The notes beneath the pieces were generated by a model. That model saw only the letters and a list, made by a program, of their open reading frames with translations. It was not told the origin of the DNA and did not search any database. A stretch of 64,000 nt of DNA, taken from positions 496,001 to 560,000 of the forward strand of contig NZ_FUZA01000002.1 of assembly GCF_900167945.1 (NCBI RefSeq), given 5' to 3'. Positions within the stretch are counted from its first letter, which is position 1. Every line of letters starts with the position of its first letter. The stretch is from Dyadobacter psychrophilus (lineage in GTDB: Bacteria > Bacteroidota > Bacteroidia > Cytophagales > Spirosomataceae). This document shows positions 51,990-60,829 of the stretch, in pieces. The position numbers and the translations under genes were made by a program.

Positions 51990-53948
51990 ATGAGCATCGA
52001 TGGCAATACAATCAAACTTCTCAGGATCCCCTTTTCCTTTTTTCTATTGCCCCTGTTCCTGTTTGCATACAGCCAGGCACAAACGGTTATACATCATCAG
52101 GCGCTTTTCGCGTTTTTGATCATTCATTTGCTGATTTATCCAGCCAGCAATGGTTACAATAGTTATGTGGACAAGGATGAGGACAGCATTGGCGGGTTGG
52201 AAAAACCACCTATGCCAACGAAAAGCCTGTTTTATCTCACAATATTTCTGGATTTTACCGCGATCGTTTTGGCGCTGTTGTTCGTAAATACAATGTTCGC
52301 AGGGTGTCTGGTGCTTTACATTGCTGCATCACGTGCGTACAGTTCGCGACAGGTCCGGTTAAAGAAATATCCGATCATCGGCTTCCTGACCGTCGTGATT
52401 TTTCAGGGGGCCTTTACTTATTATATGTCCATTGCGGGCGTTTCCGGAAGTGCGTTTGTGCTGAATGAAGCGCACATTTATGTGCTTTTGGGCTGTTCCT
52501 TTCAGATTGCCGGTGCCTATCCGTTGACGCAGGTTTACCAGCATAAGCAGGATCTGAAAGACGGCGTTGTGACGTTGAGTTATAAGCTCGGTTACATAGG
52601 CACGTTTCTGTTCACTGCGCTGATGTTTTTGCTGTGCAATGTATTTTATTATTTGTATTTTACATCGAAGGACCTTGGAATGGTTTTTTACATTATCCAG
52701 GTATTCTTCCTGCCGATCGTCGTCTATTTCGGTTATTGGTTTTACCTGGTCTGGAAGGATAGGGGCGAAGCAAATTTCAGAAATACAATGCGGATGAACT
52801 GGATTGCGGCCATTTGCATGAACAGTTGTTTCATAGTTTTAATTGTAATTAACAGAATTCCATTGAGTTATATATCCGCTATTGAGACAGCAGTACCCGA
52901 ACATTGTTATTCGCAAGAAGCGTTGACTTCATTTTACCTGAAATCGACGGATGATCTGACCAATAAGAGAAAGATTAAAATAGTAGCAGGAAAGACGGGC
53001 ATTGAGAACCGTTATTCCGTGATTTCAGACTTTGATAAGTCGCCAGAGGACTACGAATTCTTCAACAAAACGGCCACATTGCTCCCCGAGCCGACGCTGA
53101 CCGAACGCATGCAAATTTACCAGCGGCATGCTACGAAACTTTCTAAAAGTGCGATAGAGAAAATTAAGGGTTTTGAACAAATAAAGAGCACATTAACCCA
53201 TCTAATAACCGTCACTTGCACAGGTCTTTTTGCACCTGGCCTGGATGTTGAGCTCATGCGTGAATTGGACCTTAATCCAGCCATACAGCGTAGCAGCGTC
53301 AATTTTATGGGATGTAATGCAGCTATCATTGCGCTGAAAAATGCGGACGCGATCTGCAAAAGCCAACCTGGCGCAAAAGTTTTGATCGTTTGTACAGAAC
53401 TTTGCACCATCCATTTTCAGAAGCGGTATAATGATGATTATCTGCTTTCAAACCTGATTTTTGGAGATGGATCTGCAGCGGTTTTGGTAACTGCTGAACC
53501 TGACAAGCATTATATTCATGCTGTTCAAATTGATACATTCAATTCGCTCATACTGCATAATGGATATTCCGATATGGCCTGGCAGTTGTCAGAAACAGGC
53601 TTTATTATGAATTTGTCCTCCTACGTTCCGGATCTGATACGGAAAAATATCAAACCCATGATGGCAAAAATCGGGCTGGCGGCGGAAAGTTTTAAACATT
53701 GGGCGGTGCATCCTGGCGGAAAACGCATTGTGGATGATTTTGCAAGCGCATTGGAACTGGACAAATGTCATTTGGCGCCTACCTATAATGTGCTGAAAAA
53801 TTATGGAAACATGTCGTCCCCGACCGTTTTGTTTGTGTTAAAGGAAGTCCTGGAAAAAGCGAAACCGGAGAATGCTGGAAACCGTATTTTTACTGCTGCG
53901 TTCGGTCCGGGATTAAGCATTGAAACAATGCAGTTGCGCTATGTTTAG
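51990..53948 (+). CDS. UbiA prenyltransferase fused to type III polyketide synthase
   Basis: 652 aa, two enzymes in one frame. Residues 1-287: UbiA-type membrane prenyltransferase with eight to nine helices and Asp motifs NSYVDKDED and QDLKDG. The junction is near residue 288 (NRIPLSYISAIETAVPE). Residues 290-652: chalcone/stilbene-synthase-like type III PKS with the complete triad Cys442 (NFMGCNAA), His574 (HWAVHPGGKR) and Asn607 (NYGNMSSP). Separate genes are usual for these enzymes. Product: probably a prenylated or alkylated aromatic such as an alkylresorcinol or quinone. Followed with overlap by a methyltransferase and an FAD enzyme. Confidence 0.88.
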   Translation: MSIDGNTIKLLRIPFSFFLLPLFLFAYSQAQTVIHHQALFAFLIIHLLIYPASNGYNSYVDKDEDSIGGLEKPPMPTKSLFYLTIFLDFTAIVLALLFVNTMFAGCLVLYIAASRAYSSRQVRLKKYPIIGFLTVVIFQGAFTYYMSIAGVSGSAFVLNEAHIYVLLGCSFQIAGAYPLTQVYQHKQDLKDGVVTLSYKLGYIGTFLFTALMFLLCNVFYYLYFTSKDLGMVFYIIQVFFLPIVVYFGYWFYLVWKDRGEANFRNTMRMNWIAAICMNSCFIVLIVINRIPLSYISAIETAVPEHCYSQEALTSFYLKSTDDLTNKRKIKIVAGKTGIENRYSVISDFDKSPEDYEFFNKTATLLPEPTLTERMQIYQRHATKLSKSAIEKIKGFEQIKSTLTHLITVTCTGLFAPGLDVELMRELDLNPAIQRSSVNFMGCNAAIIALKNADAICKSQPGAKVLIVCTELCTIHFQKRYNDDYLLSNLIFGDGSAAVLVTAEPDKHYIHAVQIDTFNSLILHNGYSDMAWQLSETGFIMNLSSYVPDLIRKNIKPMMAKIGLAAESFKHWAVHPGGKRIVDDFASALELDKCHLAPTYNVLKNYGNMSSPTVLFVLKEVLEKAKPENAGNRIFTAAFGPGLSIETMQLRYV

Positions 53949-54636
53949 ATTTCGCAGCCAGGATAAGGAACTGCTTGATCAAGAGGAGATTCCACCCCTG
54001 GATCTTTTCCGAAATTTAAGAGAACTTGACTTCATTAATCACTGGCTTGGCGGTTATAAAATTTCTTTTGATGCTTTAAAAAAAGTCATAAAGCCCGGAA
54101 AGCCATACATTCTGGTAGACATCGGCTGCGGCGGCGGCGATACGCTGAAACGCATTGATCAATGGAACAGAAATGCTGGCTATCAGCTCGACTTATATGG
54201 TGTGGATATTAAGCCGGTTTGTATTGCTTATGCGGAAAAAAACCTGGGAACTGCATCGGTGAAGCTCATTTGCGATGATTACCGGCACATTTTCAATCAT
54301 TTGCAGCAGGTCGACGTCATTCATGCATGCCTGTTTTGCCATCATTTAGCGGAAGATCAACTTGTTGAGCTTGTTAGGTTTGCTCTGCATAACAAGTCGG
54401 TTTTGGTGATCAATGATCTGGAACGGAATTCTTTGGCTTACTACTCCATTAAATGGCTCACGCAGTTGTTTTCAAAGTCCTACCTGGTCAAAAACGATGC
54501 GCCATTGTCTGTTTTAAGGGGTTTCAAGAAAGTGGAGTGGTTAGCGATTTTGCAAAAAGCGGGAGCGGTTAAATATTCGGTTCGAAATAAATGGGCGTTC
54601 AGGCATGAAGTGATAGTGTATGGAAACGCAGGCTAA
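53941..54636 (+). CDS. SAM-dependent methyltransferase
   Basis: 231 aa. Class I methyltransferase: LVDIGCGGGDTLKRI (SAM-binding motif I) and DVIHACLFCHHLAEDQ (motif IV region). The ATG at 53941 overlaps the PKS stop codon by 8 bp. Methylates the polyketide-derived aromatic, most likely, given its place between the PKS fusion and an FAD oxidoreductase; similar UbiE/Coq5-like and type III PKS-associated enzymes do this. Its own 3' end overlaps the next gene by 17 bp. Confidence 0.85.
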   Translation: MFRFRSQDKELLDQEEIPPLDLFRNLRELDFINHWLGGYKISFDALKKVIKPGKPYILVDIGCGGGDTLKRIDQWNRNAGYQLDLYGVDIKPVCIAYAEKNLGTASVKLICDDYRHIFNHLQQVDVIHACLFCHHLAEDQLVELVRFALHNKSVLVINDLERNSLAYYSIKWLTQLFSKSYLVKNDAPLSVLRGFKKVEWLAILQKAGAVKYSVRNKWAFRHEVIVYGNAG

Positions 54637-55792
54637 AACGTACGATTGTGGCATCATTGGCGGTGGGTTAGCAGGCCTTTGCCTGGCTATTCAGCTTGCG
54701 GATCGCGGTATTTCAGTTATTTTGTTTGAGAAAAATCAATTTCCTTTTCATAAAGTCTGTGGCGAATACATTTCCATGGAAAGCTGGGATTTTATTAAAA
54801 GTCTTGGTTTGGATCTCGAATCGCTCTGTTTGCCCATCATTAATAAGCTCGGAATTAGCTCAGAAAAAGGTTTTTTGCTCGAACACAGCCTGCAAATGGG
54901 AGGGTTTGGGATTAGCAGGTTTAGCCTTGATCACGCGCTGTCACAAATTGCTTCCGCAAAAGGCGTTCATATTCTGGAACATTGCCGGGTTAACGGACTG
55001 CAAAACAATGATCGTGATGGTTTTGAGGTAAAATCAGCGCTCGGAAATTTCCATGTAAACATCCTGTGCGGCAGTTACGGAAAATACACGCCTCAATTTT
55101 TGCCTCATGGAATGCCGCATGGAATGCCTCATGGAGTGCCGCATGAAACGCCCGGTGATGGCAGTGAAAACACCAACTACATCGGTGTAAAATATCACAT
55201 TAAAACGGATCTTGCGCCCAATCGCATCGAGCTGCACAACTTCAAAGACGGCTATTGTGGCGTTTCAAAGGTGGACCAGGATTGGCATTGCCTGTGTTAC
55301 CTGACCACGTCCCGGAATTTGCTGGAAAATGGCAAGGACATTCAGGCCATGGAGGCAAATGTGCTTCACAGGAATCCTTTTTTGAAACATTATTTCACCC
55401 GTGCGGAATTTGTTAACCCTAAGCCGCTGGTCATCAGCAATGTGCATTTTTCCAAAAAGCAGACGCAAACCGAAGGCGTTTTCCTGCTCGGTGATGCAGC
55501 TGGGTCTATCACTCCGCTCTGTGGGAACGGCATGAGCATGGGCATGCGCGCATCCAAGATTCTTGCGGGTGAATTAATCGGGTATTTTCAGAAAAAACAG
55601 ACAAAAGAAGCGGTCGCGGCACGTTATAAAAAAGCCTGGGACAACGCCTTCGGCCGAAGGATAACTGCGGGTTATTATTTGCAGGGATTGTTTGGGAAAA
55701 GAATCACAACTGATCTGGCATTGAGGACTTTGGATAAATTTCCGGCCCTTACAAACAAGCTTGTTTCACTGACCCACGGAGACCGTTTCTAG
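54620..55792 (+). CDS. FAD-dependent oxidoreductase (geranylgeranyl reductase/hydroxylase-like)
   Basis: 390 aa. Rossmann motif DCGIIGGGLAGLCLAIQLADRG, FPFHKVCGEYIS, and the second FAD motif VFLLGDAAGSITPLCGNGMSMG, typical of UbiH-type hydroxylases and geranylgeranyl reductases. Likely hydroxylates the ring or reduces the prenyl chain made by the cassette. A tandem 12-bp repeat at 55103-55150 adds PHGM/PHGV units in a loop around residue 165. The 3' end overlaps the lycopene cyclase gene by 27 bp, in convergent orientation. Confidence 0.85.
   Translation: METQAKTYDCGIIGGGLAGLCLAIQLADRGISVILFEKNQFPFHKVCGEYISMESWDFIKSLGLDLESLCLPIINKLGISSEKGFLLEHSLQMGGFGISRFSLDHALSQIASAKGVHILEHCRVNGLQNNDRDGFEVKSALGNFHVNILCGSYGKYTPQFLPHGMPHGMPHGVPHETPGDGSENTNYIGVKYHIKTDLAPNRIELHNFKDGYCGVSKVDQDWHCLCYLTTSRNLLENGKDIQAMEANVLHRNPFLKHYFTRAEFVNPKPLVISNVHFSKKQTQTEGVFLLGDAAGSITPLCGNGMSMGMRASKILAGELIGYFQKKQTKEAVAARYKKAWDNAFGRRITAGYYLQGLFGKRITTDLALRTLDKFPALTNKLVSLTHGDRF
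55103..55150 (+). repeat. 12-bp tandem repeat inside the FAD enzyme gene
   Basis: Three to four imperfect 12-bp units of the form TGCCKCATGGAA encode PHGMPHGMPHGVPHETP. Sequence variation between units is small (single changes). A slippage-prone tract in a coding region. Confidence 0.8.
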
Positions 55793-56494
55793 GTCTTTAT
55801 TCTCAGGAACCGGATATTTTGACAGCAGATATTCAAACAAAAACGTGTTCAGCAGCAGCATTAACATGCCGTAAAAAATATCTTCGAACGGAATTGTAAA
55901 GATCCTTACGCCAATGTTTTCGGCATTGTTATACCACACAACAGGCTCATCAAGCCCCGATCCGGTTAGAATTCCATTAACGATGAAAAACGGGACCAAT
56001 AAAAACATGTGGGAGAAGTAAAAAAGACTCAGCCACCTGGCTTTCACGATAAATCTTAAAAATAGCAGGAAAGCGACCAATCCTACCGCAGTCCATGATG
56101 TGTAATAACGGTCGTAATATGTTACGCCCATCACAGCAGTGAAGCATAGGAAAATGGCTGTGATCAGGTTTTCGTTTTTTAAACGATAATCTGTCTTGAA
56201 ATAAATACGGAAGCAATAATAAGTGAAAAGACAAGCGTAGGGAATGCAAATGAAGAAGAGGATTTCTTCAATAGGAAGGCCAAATAAGTATGTGCCCACC
56301 AAATATTTCGGAGTAAAACCCCACACGCCGATTTTGGTAAAATAGCTATCCCAGATTACAAATGGCACCAATGAAAGCAAGATAGAAGGCCAAAGCAGGT
56401 GCCACCTTTTGTAAAGCTGAATTTTAGGATGAAAGGAAAATAACAGCGGAACGGCGATAGCGCCCAAATCAACGAGCAGATAGAGGAAATTCAT
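55766..56494 (-). CDS. crtY: Lycopene cyclase (CrtYcd-type membrane protein)
   Basis: 242 aa with seven membrane helices. Two repeated halves of the heterodimeric-type lycopene cyclase family are visible: RWHLLWPSILLSLVPFVIWDSY, GLPIEEILFFICIPYACLFTY and the second-half FYGMLMLLLNTFLFEYLL with the conserved IPFEDIFY. The duplicated domain fuses the CrtYc and CrtYd units in one chain. Forms the beta-rings of beta-carotene. Overlaps crtZ by 4 bp as the last gene of the carotenoid operon. Confidence 0.88.
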   Translation of the reverse strand: MNFLYLLVDLGAIAVPLLFSFHPKIQLYKRWHLLWPSILLSLVPFVIWDSYFTKIGVWGFTPKYLVGTYLFGLPIEEILFFICIPYACLFTYYCFRIYFKTDYRLKNENLITAIFLCFTAVMGVTYYDRYYTSWTAVGLVAFLLFLRFIVKARWLSLFYFSHMFLLVPFFIVNGILTGSGLDEPVVWYNNAENIGVRIFTIPFEDIFYGMLMLLLNTFLFEYLLSKYPVPENKDLETVSVGQ

Positions 56495-56964
56495 TTGACC
56501 GCTGCGTTTTTAGCTTCTCTGAAATATCTCAATGGCACCCAAAGCATGCCAAAACATTCTCCCTGATGCTTCCCAAGATGCTTGTGGTGCATTTTATGGG
56601 CCCTGCGAATTGCTTTCAAGTATACAGAATCGGTGTTTCGGAACATTTTGAAGCGCTGGTGAATAAAAATGTCATGCACTAAAAAATAAGTGAATCCGTA
56701 AAGCGTGATCCCCAATCCGATCCAAAAGAAAAAGTTAAATCCCTGGTTGACCCCCAGCAAAAGGCAAAGGATCCCGGGTGTAGCGAAGATCGCGAAGAAG
56801 TAGTCGTTTTTTTCAAAAAAATCACCATCATCACGCTGGTGGTGATCGTGGTGTAAGAACCATAAAGCACCGTGCATCAGGTATTTATGTGCAAGCCAGG
56901 CTACGCATTCCATTCCAACAAATGCGGCCAGTACGATTAATGTGTTGACGATCCAGGGACTCAT
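56491..56964 (-). CDS. crtZ: Beta-carotene hydroxylase
   Basis: 157 aa di-iron membrane hydroxylase. The histidine boxes are complete: HKYLMH, HHDHH, HDIFIH and HKMHHKH. Adds hydroxyls to beta-carotene to give zeaxanthin. Lies between idi (39 bp gap) and the cyclase (4-bp overlap) in the carotenoid operon. Confidence 0.93.
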   Translation of the reverse strand: MSPWIVNTLIVLAAFVGMECVAWLAHKYLMHGALWFLHHDHHQRDDGDFFEKNDYFFAIFATPGILCLLLGVNQGFNFFFWIGLGITLYGFTYFLVHDIFIHQRFKMFRNTDSVYLKAIRRAHKMHHKHLGKHQGECFGMLWVPLRYFREAKNAAVK

Positions 56965-57003
56965 TGCAAATCAAGCTGTCAGCTTCCGGGTTTTGGCCCT
57001 TGG

Positions 57004-57546
57004 CTAGTGTTTGGGTTTTATTTTGTCGGCTACTTCTGAGAAACAGATTTTGAACCATTCGGTGTAAGAATCGGGGTTCTGCTGCATATCTGCCTTGATA
57101 TCAGCCGGTTTCATGTATTTGTAATCATTTGCCTCACTCACATTAATGTTGGGCCTGGCGTCCGAAACTCCCCAAAAAACATGATCAAGCTCGTTTTCTG
57201 TAAGACCATTTTCAAGGTTAACGTGATATTGAAATGTGAAAAGGAATTGCAAATCAGCCGTAATCCCCATTTCTTCCGAAAGCCTCCGTACTGCTCCATG
57301 ATGTGCGGATTCATCGGGAAGCGGATGGCTGCAGCAAGTATTTGACCAGAGTCCTTCCGAGTGATATTTTCCGAAAGCCCGTTGCTGCAGGAGCATTTCG
57401 CCATTTGAATTATAAATAAAAACGGAGAATGCACGATGTAGAACGCCTTTTTGATGCGCTTCCAGCTTTGGCATCAAGCCAATTTCCATATCGTCTTCAT
57501 TCACCAGCACAACTTGATCAGTCATAAAATCGGGATTTAGGTTCAC
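57004..57546 (-). CDS. idi: Isopentenyl-diphosphate delta-isomerase, type I
   Basis: 180 aa Nudix-fold enzyme interconverting IPP and DMAPP. Visible: HRAFSVFIYN, the catalytic Cys/metal region SNTCCSHPLPDESAHHGAVRR with the NTCCSHP signature, and the Glu-rich Nudix helix EEMG. It raises substrate for carotenoids and for the prenyltransferase next door. Located inside the carotenoid operon. Confidence 0.93.
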   Translation of the reverse strand: MNLNPDFMTDQVVLVNEDDMEIGLMPKLEAHQKGVLHRAFSVFIYNSNGEMLLQQRAFGKYHSEGLWSNTCCSHPLPDESAHHGAVRRLSEEMGITADLQFLFTFQYHVNLENGLTENELDHVFWGVSDARPNINVSEANDYKYMKPADIKADMQQNPDSYTEWFKICFSEVADKIKPKH

Positions 57547-57597
57547 GGGCTAACAGTTCAATAATTCAGTTCCTTTTTAATGTCTAACAAAAAAACG

Positions 57598-58434
57598 TTA
57601 TAAAAGGTCGAACTGATGCCTTACTAACGAACGAAACATGAGTCCAACTTTGTCATAGTCCGGAATTCTGATTCGGGCGTTCATCACTTTTTCCGGCGGC
57701 GTTTCTTTGATCCGCAGAAAAAGCTTTTTGTAATAATAATATGCAAGATAAACGCCACGTCGTGCGCCGCTGGGCAGCCTTTTGATGCCAATCAATGCCT
57801 GTTCAAAATCCTCTTCGATTTCCTGCTGGATCTTTTCCTTTTCTTTGTTGGAAAAATGGTCAAAATTCACGCCCGGGAAGTAAGTCCGGCCGAGGTCCAC
57901 GTAATCTGCTTTCAGGTCACGCAGGAAATTAACTTTTTGAAAAGCTGCCCCGAGCTTCATTGCAAATGGTTTTAGATCCTCAAAAAGCTGCTGATTTCCT
58001 TCTGTAAACACTCTCAGGCACATTAACCCTACAACTTCCGCAGAACCAAGGATGTATTCGGAATAGGAATCCGGATTGTGTTCTTTTTTCATCAGATCCA
58101 TTTCCATGCTTTTTAAAAATGTGTCGATCAACTCCCATTCGATGTTGTAAGCGTGCACGACATGCTGAAAGCTGTTCAGGATCGGGTTAATGCTGATTTT
58201 ATGCTTAAGCGCTTCCACCGTATCCTCACGTATTTTATTCATCATAAATTCCTTATCGTAGTCATGAAAACTATCCACAATTTCGTCGGCAAGCCTCACG
58301 AAGCCGTAAATGCCGTAGATCGGCGCCCGCAACGCCGGTTTTAGAAAATAAATGCCAAGCGAAAACGACGTGCTGTAAAGTTGGGTCGTTGTTTTGCTGC
58401 ATGACGCGGAAAGATTGTCGAATAAGCTCTTCAT
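57598..58434 (-). CDS. crtB: Phytoene synthase
   Basis: 278 aa. The two Asp-rich motifs for binding geranylgeranyl diphosphate are RLADEIVDSFHDYD (first) and NFLRDLKADYVDLGRTYFP (second). Condenses two GGPP molecules to phytoene. Its start overlaps the crtI stop by 4 bp (ATGA), the usual translationally coupled crtI-crtB order. Confidence 0.95.
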   Translation of the reverse strand: MKSLFDNLSASCSKTTTQLYSTSFSLGIYFLKPALRAPIYGIYGFVRLADEIVDSFHDYDKEFMMNKIREDTVEALKHKISINPILNSFQHVVHAYNIEWELIDTFLKSMEMDLMKKEHNPDSYSEYILGSAEVVGLMCLRVFTEGNQQLFEDLKPFAMKLGAAFQKVNFLRDLKADYVDLGRTYFPGVNFDHFSNKEKEKIQQEIEEDFEQALIGIKRLPSGARRGVYLAYYYYKKLFLRIKETPPEKVMNARIRIPDYDKVGLMFRSLVRHQFDLL

Positions 58435-59939
58435 GACTTATTATTTAGGAATTTTTGAAGTTCGGTGGCTGCAATGCGGCCCGAAATGATCGAAGGCGGA
58501 ACTCCGGGTCCCGGAACCGTTAGCTGGCCGGCGTAAAACAGGTTTTTGACCTTGCCGCTTTTGAGCTTTGGTTTAAAAATTGCGGTCTGCATCAGTGTGT
58601 TAGCAAGTCCGTAAGCATTTCCCTGGTAAGCATTGTAATCAGTAATGAAATCGGAAACTGAATAACTTTTCTTATAAACCACATGGCTCCTGATGTCTTC
58701 ACCAGCAAATTTTTCGAGCCTTTCCATAAGTACGTTGAAATAGCTTTCACGGATTGCGTCAGGATCATTCAAACCAATGGCGATGGGCATCAATACAAAC
58801 AAATTCTCGCTTCCCTGGGGTGCGACGGAAGGATCTGTTTTCGAAGGGCAGCAGACGTAAAAAAGCGGATTTTGTGGCCATTTTTTGTCTTTATAAATTT
58901 CAATTGCGTGTTGATCAAAGTTTTCGTCGAAAAATAAATTGTGGTGACGCAGCTTCTCTATCTTTTTATCTACCCCCAGGTAAAATAGCAGGCAGGAAGG
59001 CGCAAATGTTCTGCTTTTCCAATAAGCTTCGTCATATGTGCGGTATTCTTTGTTTAGCAAATCCTGCTCAATATGGTGATAATCAGCGCTTCCAATGACG
59101 GCGTCGGTTTGAATGCTTTTGCTGTTTGTGTGTAAGTGGCTGATATTGCCGGATGATATATCAAACTTTTCAATGTTCTGTGCCGTCAGCACCTCGACGC
59201 CGGCACCCTCTGCTATCTTTTTGAATGACTCGGCAACTTTGCCAAAACCGCCCATTGGGTAAAATGTGCCTTGTTTCAGGCCTGCAAAATTCATCAGGCT
59301 GTATAATGCAGGCGTGTCTTTGGGCATTGCACCTAGAAAAAGGACTGGGAATTCGATGAGTGCAAGCAACCGCGGATCTCTGAAATATTGCCTGACGTGC
59401 TTACTGAATGAGGTGAAAAGTTGTAGTTTCAGTGCGTCTTTGAACAGTTTAAAACTAAAAAATTCTGTAACCGAATGGCCCGGCTTGTAGACCATGTCGT
59501 CCATCCCAACCCTATATTTGAATTCGCCTTCTGCAATAAATTTCCGCAGCTTGGCCCCGCTGCCGGCCTCAATGCTTTCAAAAAGCGCACAAACCGCATC
59601 GTAATCGGCTGGAATGTCCATTACTTCATTCTCAAAAATGACGGCAAATCCCGGGTCGAGTTTTTTTAGTTCGTAAAAATCAGCAGTGGATTTGCCAAAC
59701 AGCGCAAAAAAGCTGTCGTAAACATCGGGCATCCAATACCAGCTCGGCCCCATATCAAAGAGAAACCCATCTTGGGAAAAAGTCCTTGCACGGCCTCCTG
59801 CATTCGTATTTTTCTCAAAAACGGTTACCTTATTTCCACTTTTGGCCAGCACAGCCGCGGCAGCCAGTCCCGCAAATCCTGCACCTATGACTGCAATTTC
59901 ATGTGATTTTCCAGATTGGGTCAGGCTTCGGTTATGCAT
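58431..59939 (-). CDS. crtI: Phytoene desaturase
   Basis: 502 aa FAD enzyme turning phytoene to lycopene. Motifs: VIGAGFAGLAAAAVLAKSGN with VFEKNTNAGGRARTF at the N-terminus and the C-terminal FYAGQLTVPGPGVPPSIISG characteristic of CrtI. The gene overlaps the regulator upstream by 19 bp. No separate diapophytoene features; a C40 pathway is likely given crtZ and the cyclase. Confidence 0.95.
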   Translation of the reverse strand: MHNRSLTQSGKSHEIAVIGAGFAGLAAAAVLAKSGNKVTVFEKNTNAGGRARTFSQDGFLFDMGPSWYWMPDVYDSFFALFGKSTADFYELKKLDPGFAVIFENEVMDIPADYDAVCALFESIEAGSGAKLRKFIAEGEFKYRVGMDDMVYKPGHSVTEFFSFKLFKDALKLQLFTSFSKHVRQYFRDPRLLALIEFPVLFLGAMPKDTPALYSLMNFAGLKQGTFYPMGGFGKVAESFKKIAEGAGVEVLTAQNIEKFDISSGNISHLHTNSKSIQTDAVIGSADYHHIEQDLLNKEYRTYDEAYWKSRTFAPSCLLFYLGVDKKIEKLRHHNLFFDENFDQHAIEIYKDKKWPQNPLFYVCCPSKTDPSVAPQGSENLFVLMPIAIGLNDPDAIRESYFNVLMERLEKFAGEDIRSHVVYKKSYSVSDFITDYNAYQGNAYGLANTLMQTAIFKPKLKSGKVKNLFYAGQLTVPGPGVPPSIISGRIAATELQKFLNNKS

Positions 59940-60829
59940 TTAGAAGTGTTAAGAATTTCTGTCAGATTTTCAATTGTCTCAATTAAGGTAACGCCTTTTT
60001 TGATGGCGATTTCCTTTGTTTTTTCGTCACCTCCCGAGATGCATATGTGCACATCGGGGAAACTGCTGGTAAGACTTCCCAGGAGTGTTTCTGCTTGATT
60101 ATCAAACTGGTGGCGTACGAAAAAAGAATATGCGTGTGTGGGCTTGCAAGCTGAAATCACCGCGGAAAGGTCCCGGAAAGGAACCCTCGCACCCAAGTAA
60201 ATGACATTCTTGCCGAGCTGCTTTATCATATAATATGCAAATAGTAATCCGATCTCATGATCTTCTTCCTCATTCAAAAAAAGGATCCATTTCTGGTCGC
60301 CGTTTTCGGTTGAAGGCAGGGCATCAATCGCAGCAAATAATTTTTGCCGGATCAAATTTGATAAAAAGTGTTCCTGCGAGGGAAGCAGGTCATCTTTTAC
60401 CCACATTAATCCTGTCCGCACCAGCAGCGGATACAAGATTTTTACATATGTCTTCTTTAATCCAAGCCTTTTAACAGCATTGGCAAAGAGTTCGTCGAAA
60501 AGCGCAACATTATATGTGGTGACAGCCACCAAAGCCTCATTAATGATCGCTTCTACATGCATATCCCCCTGAAATGATTCCCGGATAATCTTGTCGATCT
60601 CCGCAGCCATTTCAGATTTCGTGAGCTTGCCGATCCTGGAAATTTTCATTCCCTTGTCCAGTAATGTGCAGACGTTCAGGATCTTTTTTACATGTTCATC
60701 ATTGTAAAAGCGAATGTTCGTATCCGTCCGTTCGGGTACAAGCAAGCCATAGCGCTGTTCCCACATGCGAATCGTATGCGCTTTCGTGCTGCTGATTCTT
60801 TCCAGGTCTTTGATCGAATACGATGACAT
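59921..60829 (-). CDS. carH: CarH-type B12-dependent light-sensing MerR regulator
   Basis: 302 aa. MerR-type helix-turn-helix at residues 4-60 (YSIKDLERISSTKAHTIRMW), then a cobalamin-binding domain. Two CarH marks are present: the four-helix cap Wx9EH (W143, E153, H154) and ExHxxG in the Rossmann part (E189, H191, G194), where His is the lower cobalt ligand. The residue after W143 is Val, not the His reported as the second cobalt ligand after light in Thermus CarH. As the first gene of the operon it should repress itself and crtIB-idi-crtZY in the dark. B12 binding is inferred. Confidence 0.85.
   Translation of the reverse strand: MSSYSIKDLERISSTKAHTIRMWEQRYGLLVPERTDTNIRFYNDEHVKKILNVCTLLDKGMKISRIGKLTKSEMAAEIDKIIRESFQGDMHVEAIINEALVAVTTYNVALFDELFANAVKRLGLKKTYVKILYPLLVRTGLMWVKDDLLPSQEHFLSNLIRQKLFAAIDALPSTENGDQKWILFLNEEEDHEIGLLFAYYMIKQLGKNVIYLGARVPFRDLSAVISACKPTHAYSFFVRHQFDNQAETLLGSLTSSFPDVHICISGGDEKTKEIAIKKGVTLIETIENLTEILNTSKCITEA

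Noticed and set aside
55103..55150. Repeat array suggestive of CRISPR
   Set aside because: Units are 12 bp, contiguous, in frame within a gene and lack spacers.
51990..55792. Flexirubin or aryl-polyene cluster
   Set aside because: Those clusters use ketosynthase/dehydratase sets and ammonia-lyase-type starters; here there is a type III PKS with UbiA instead.
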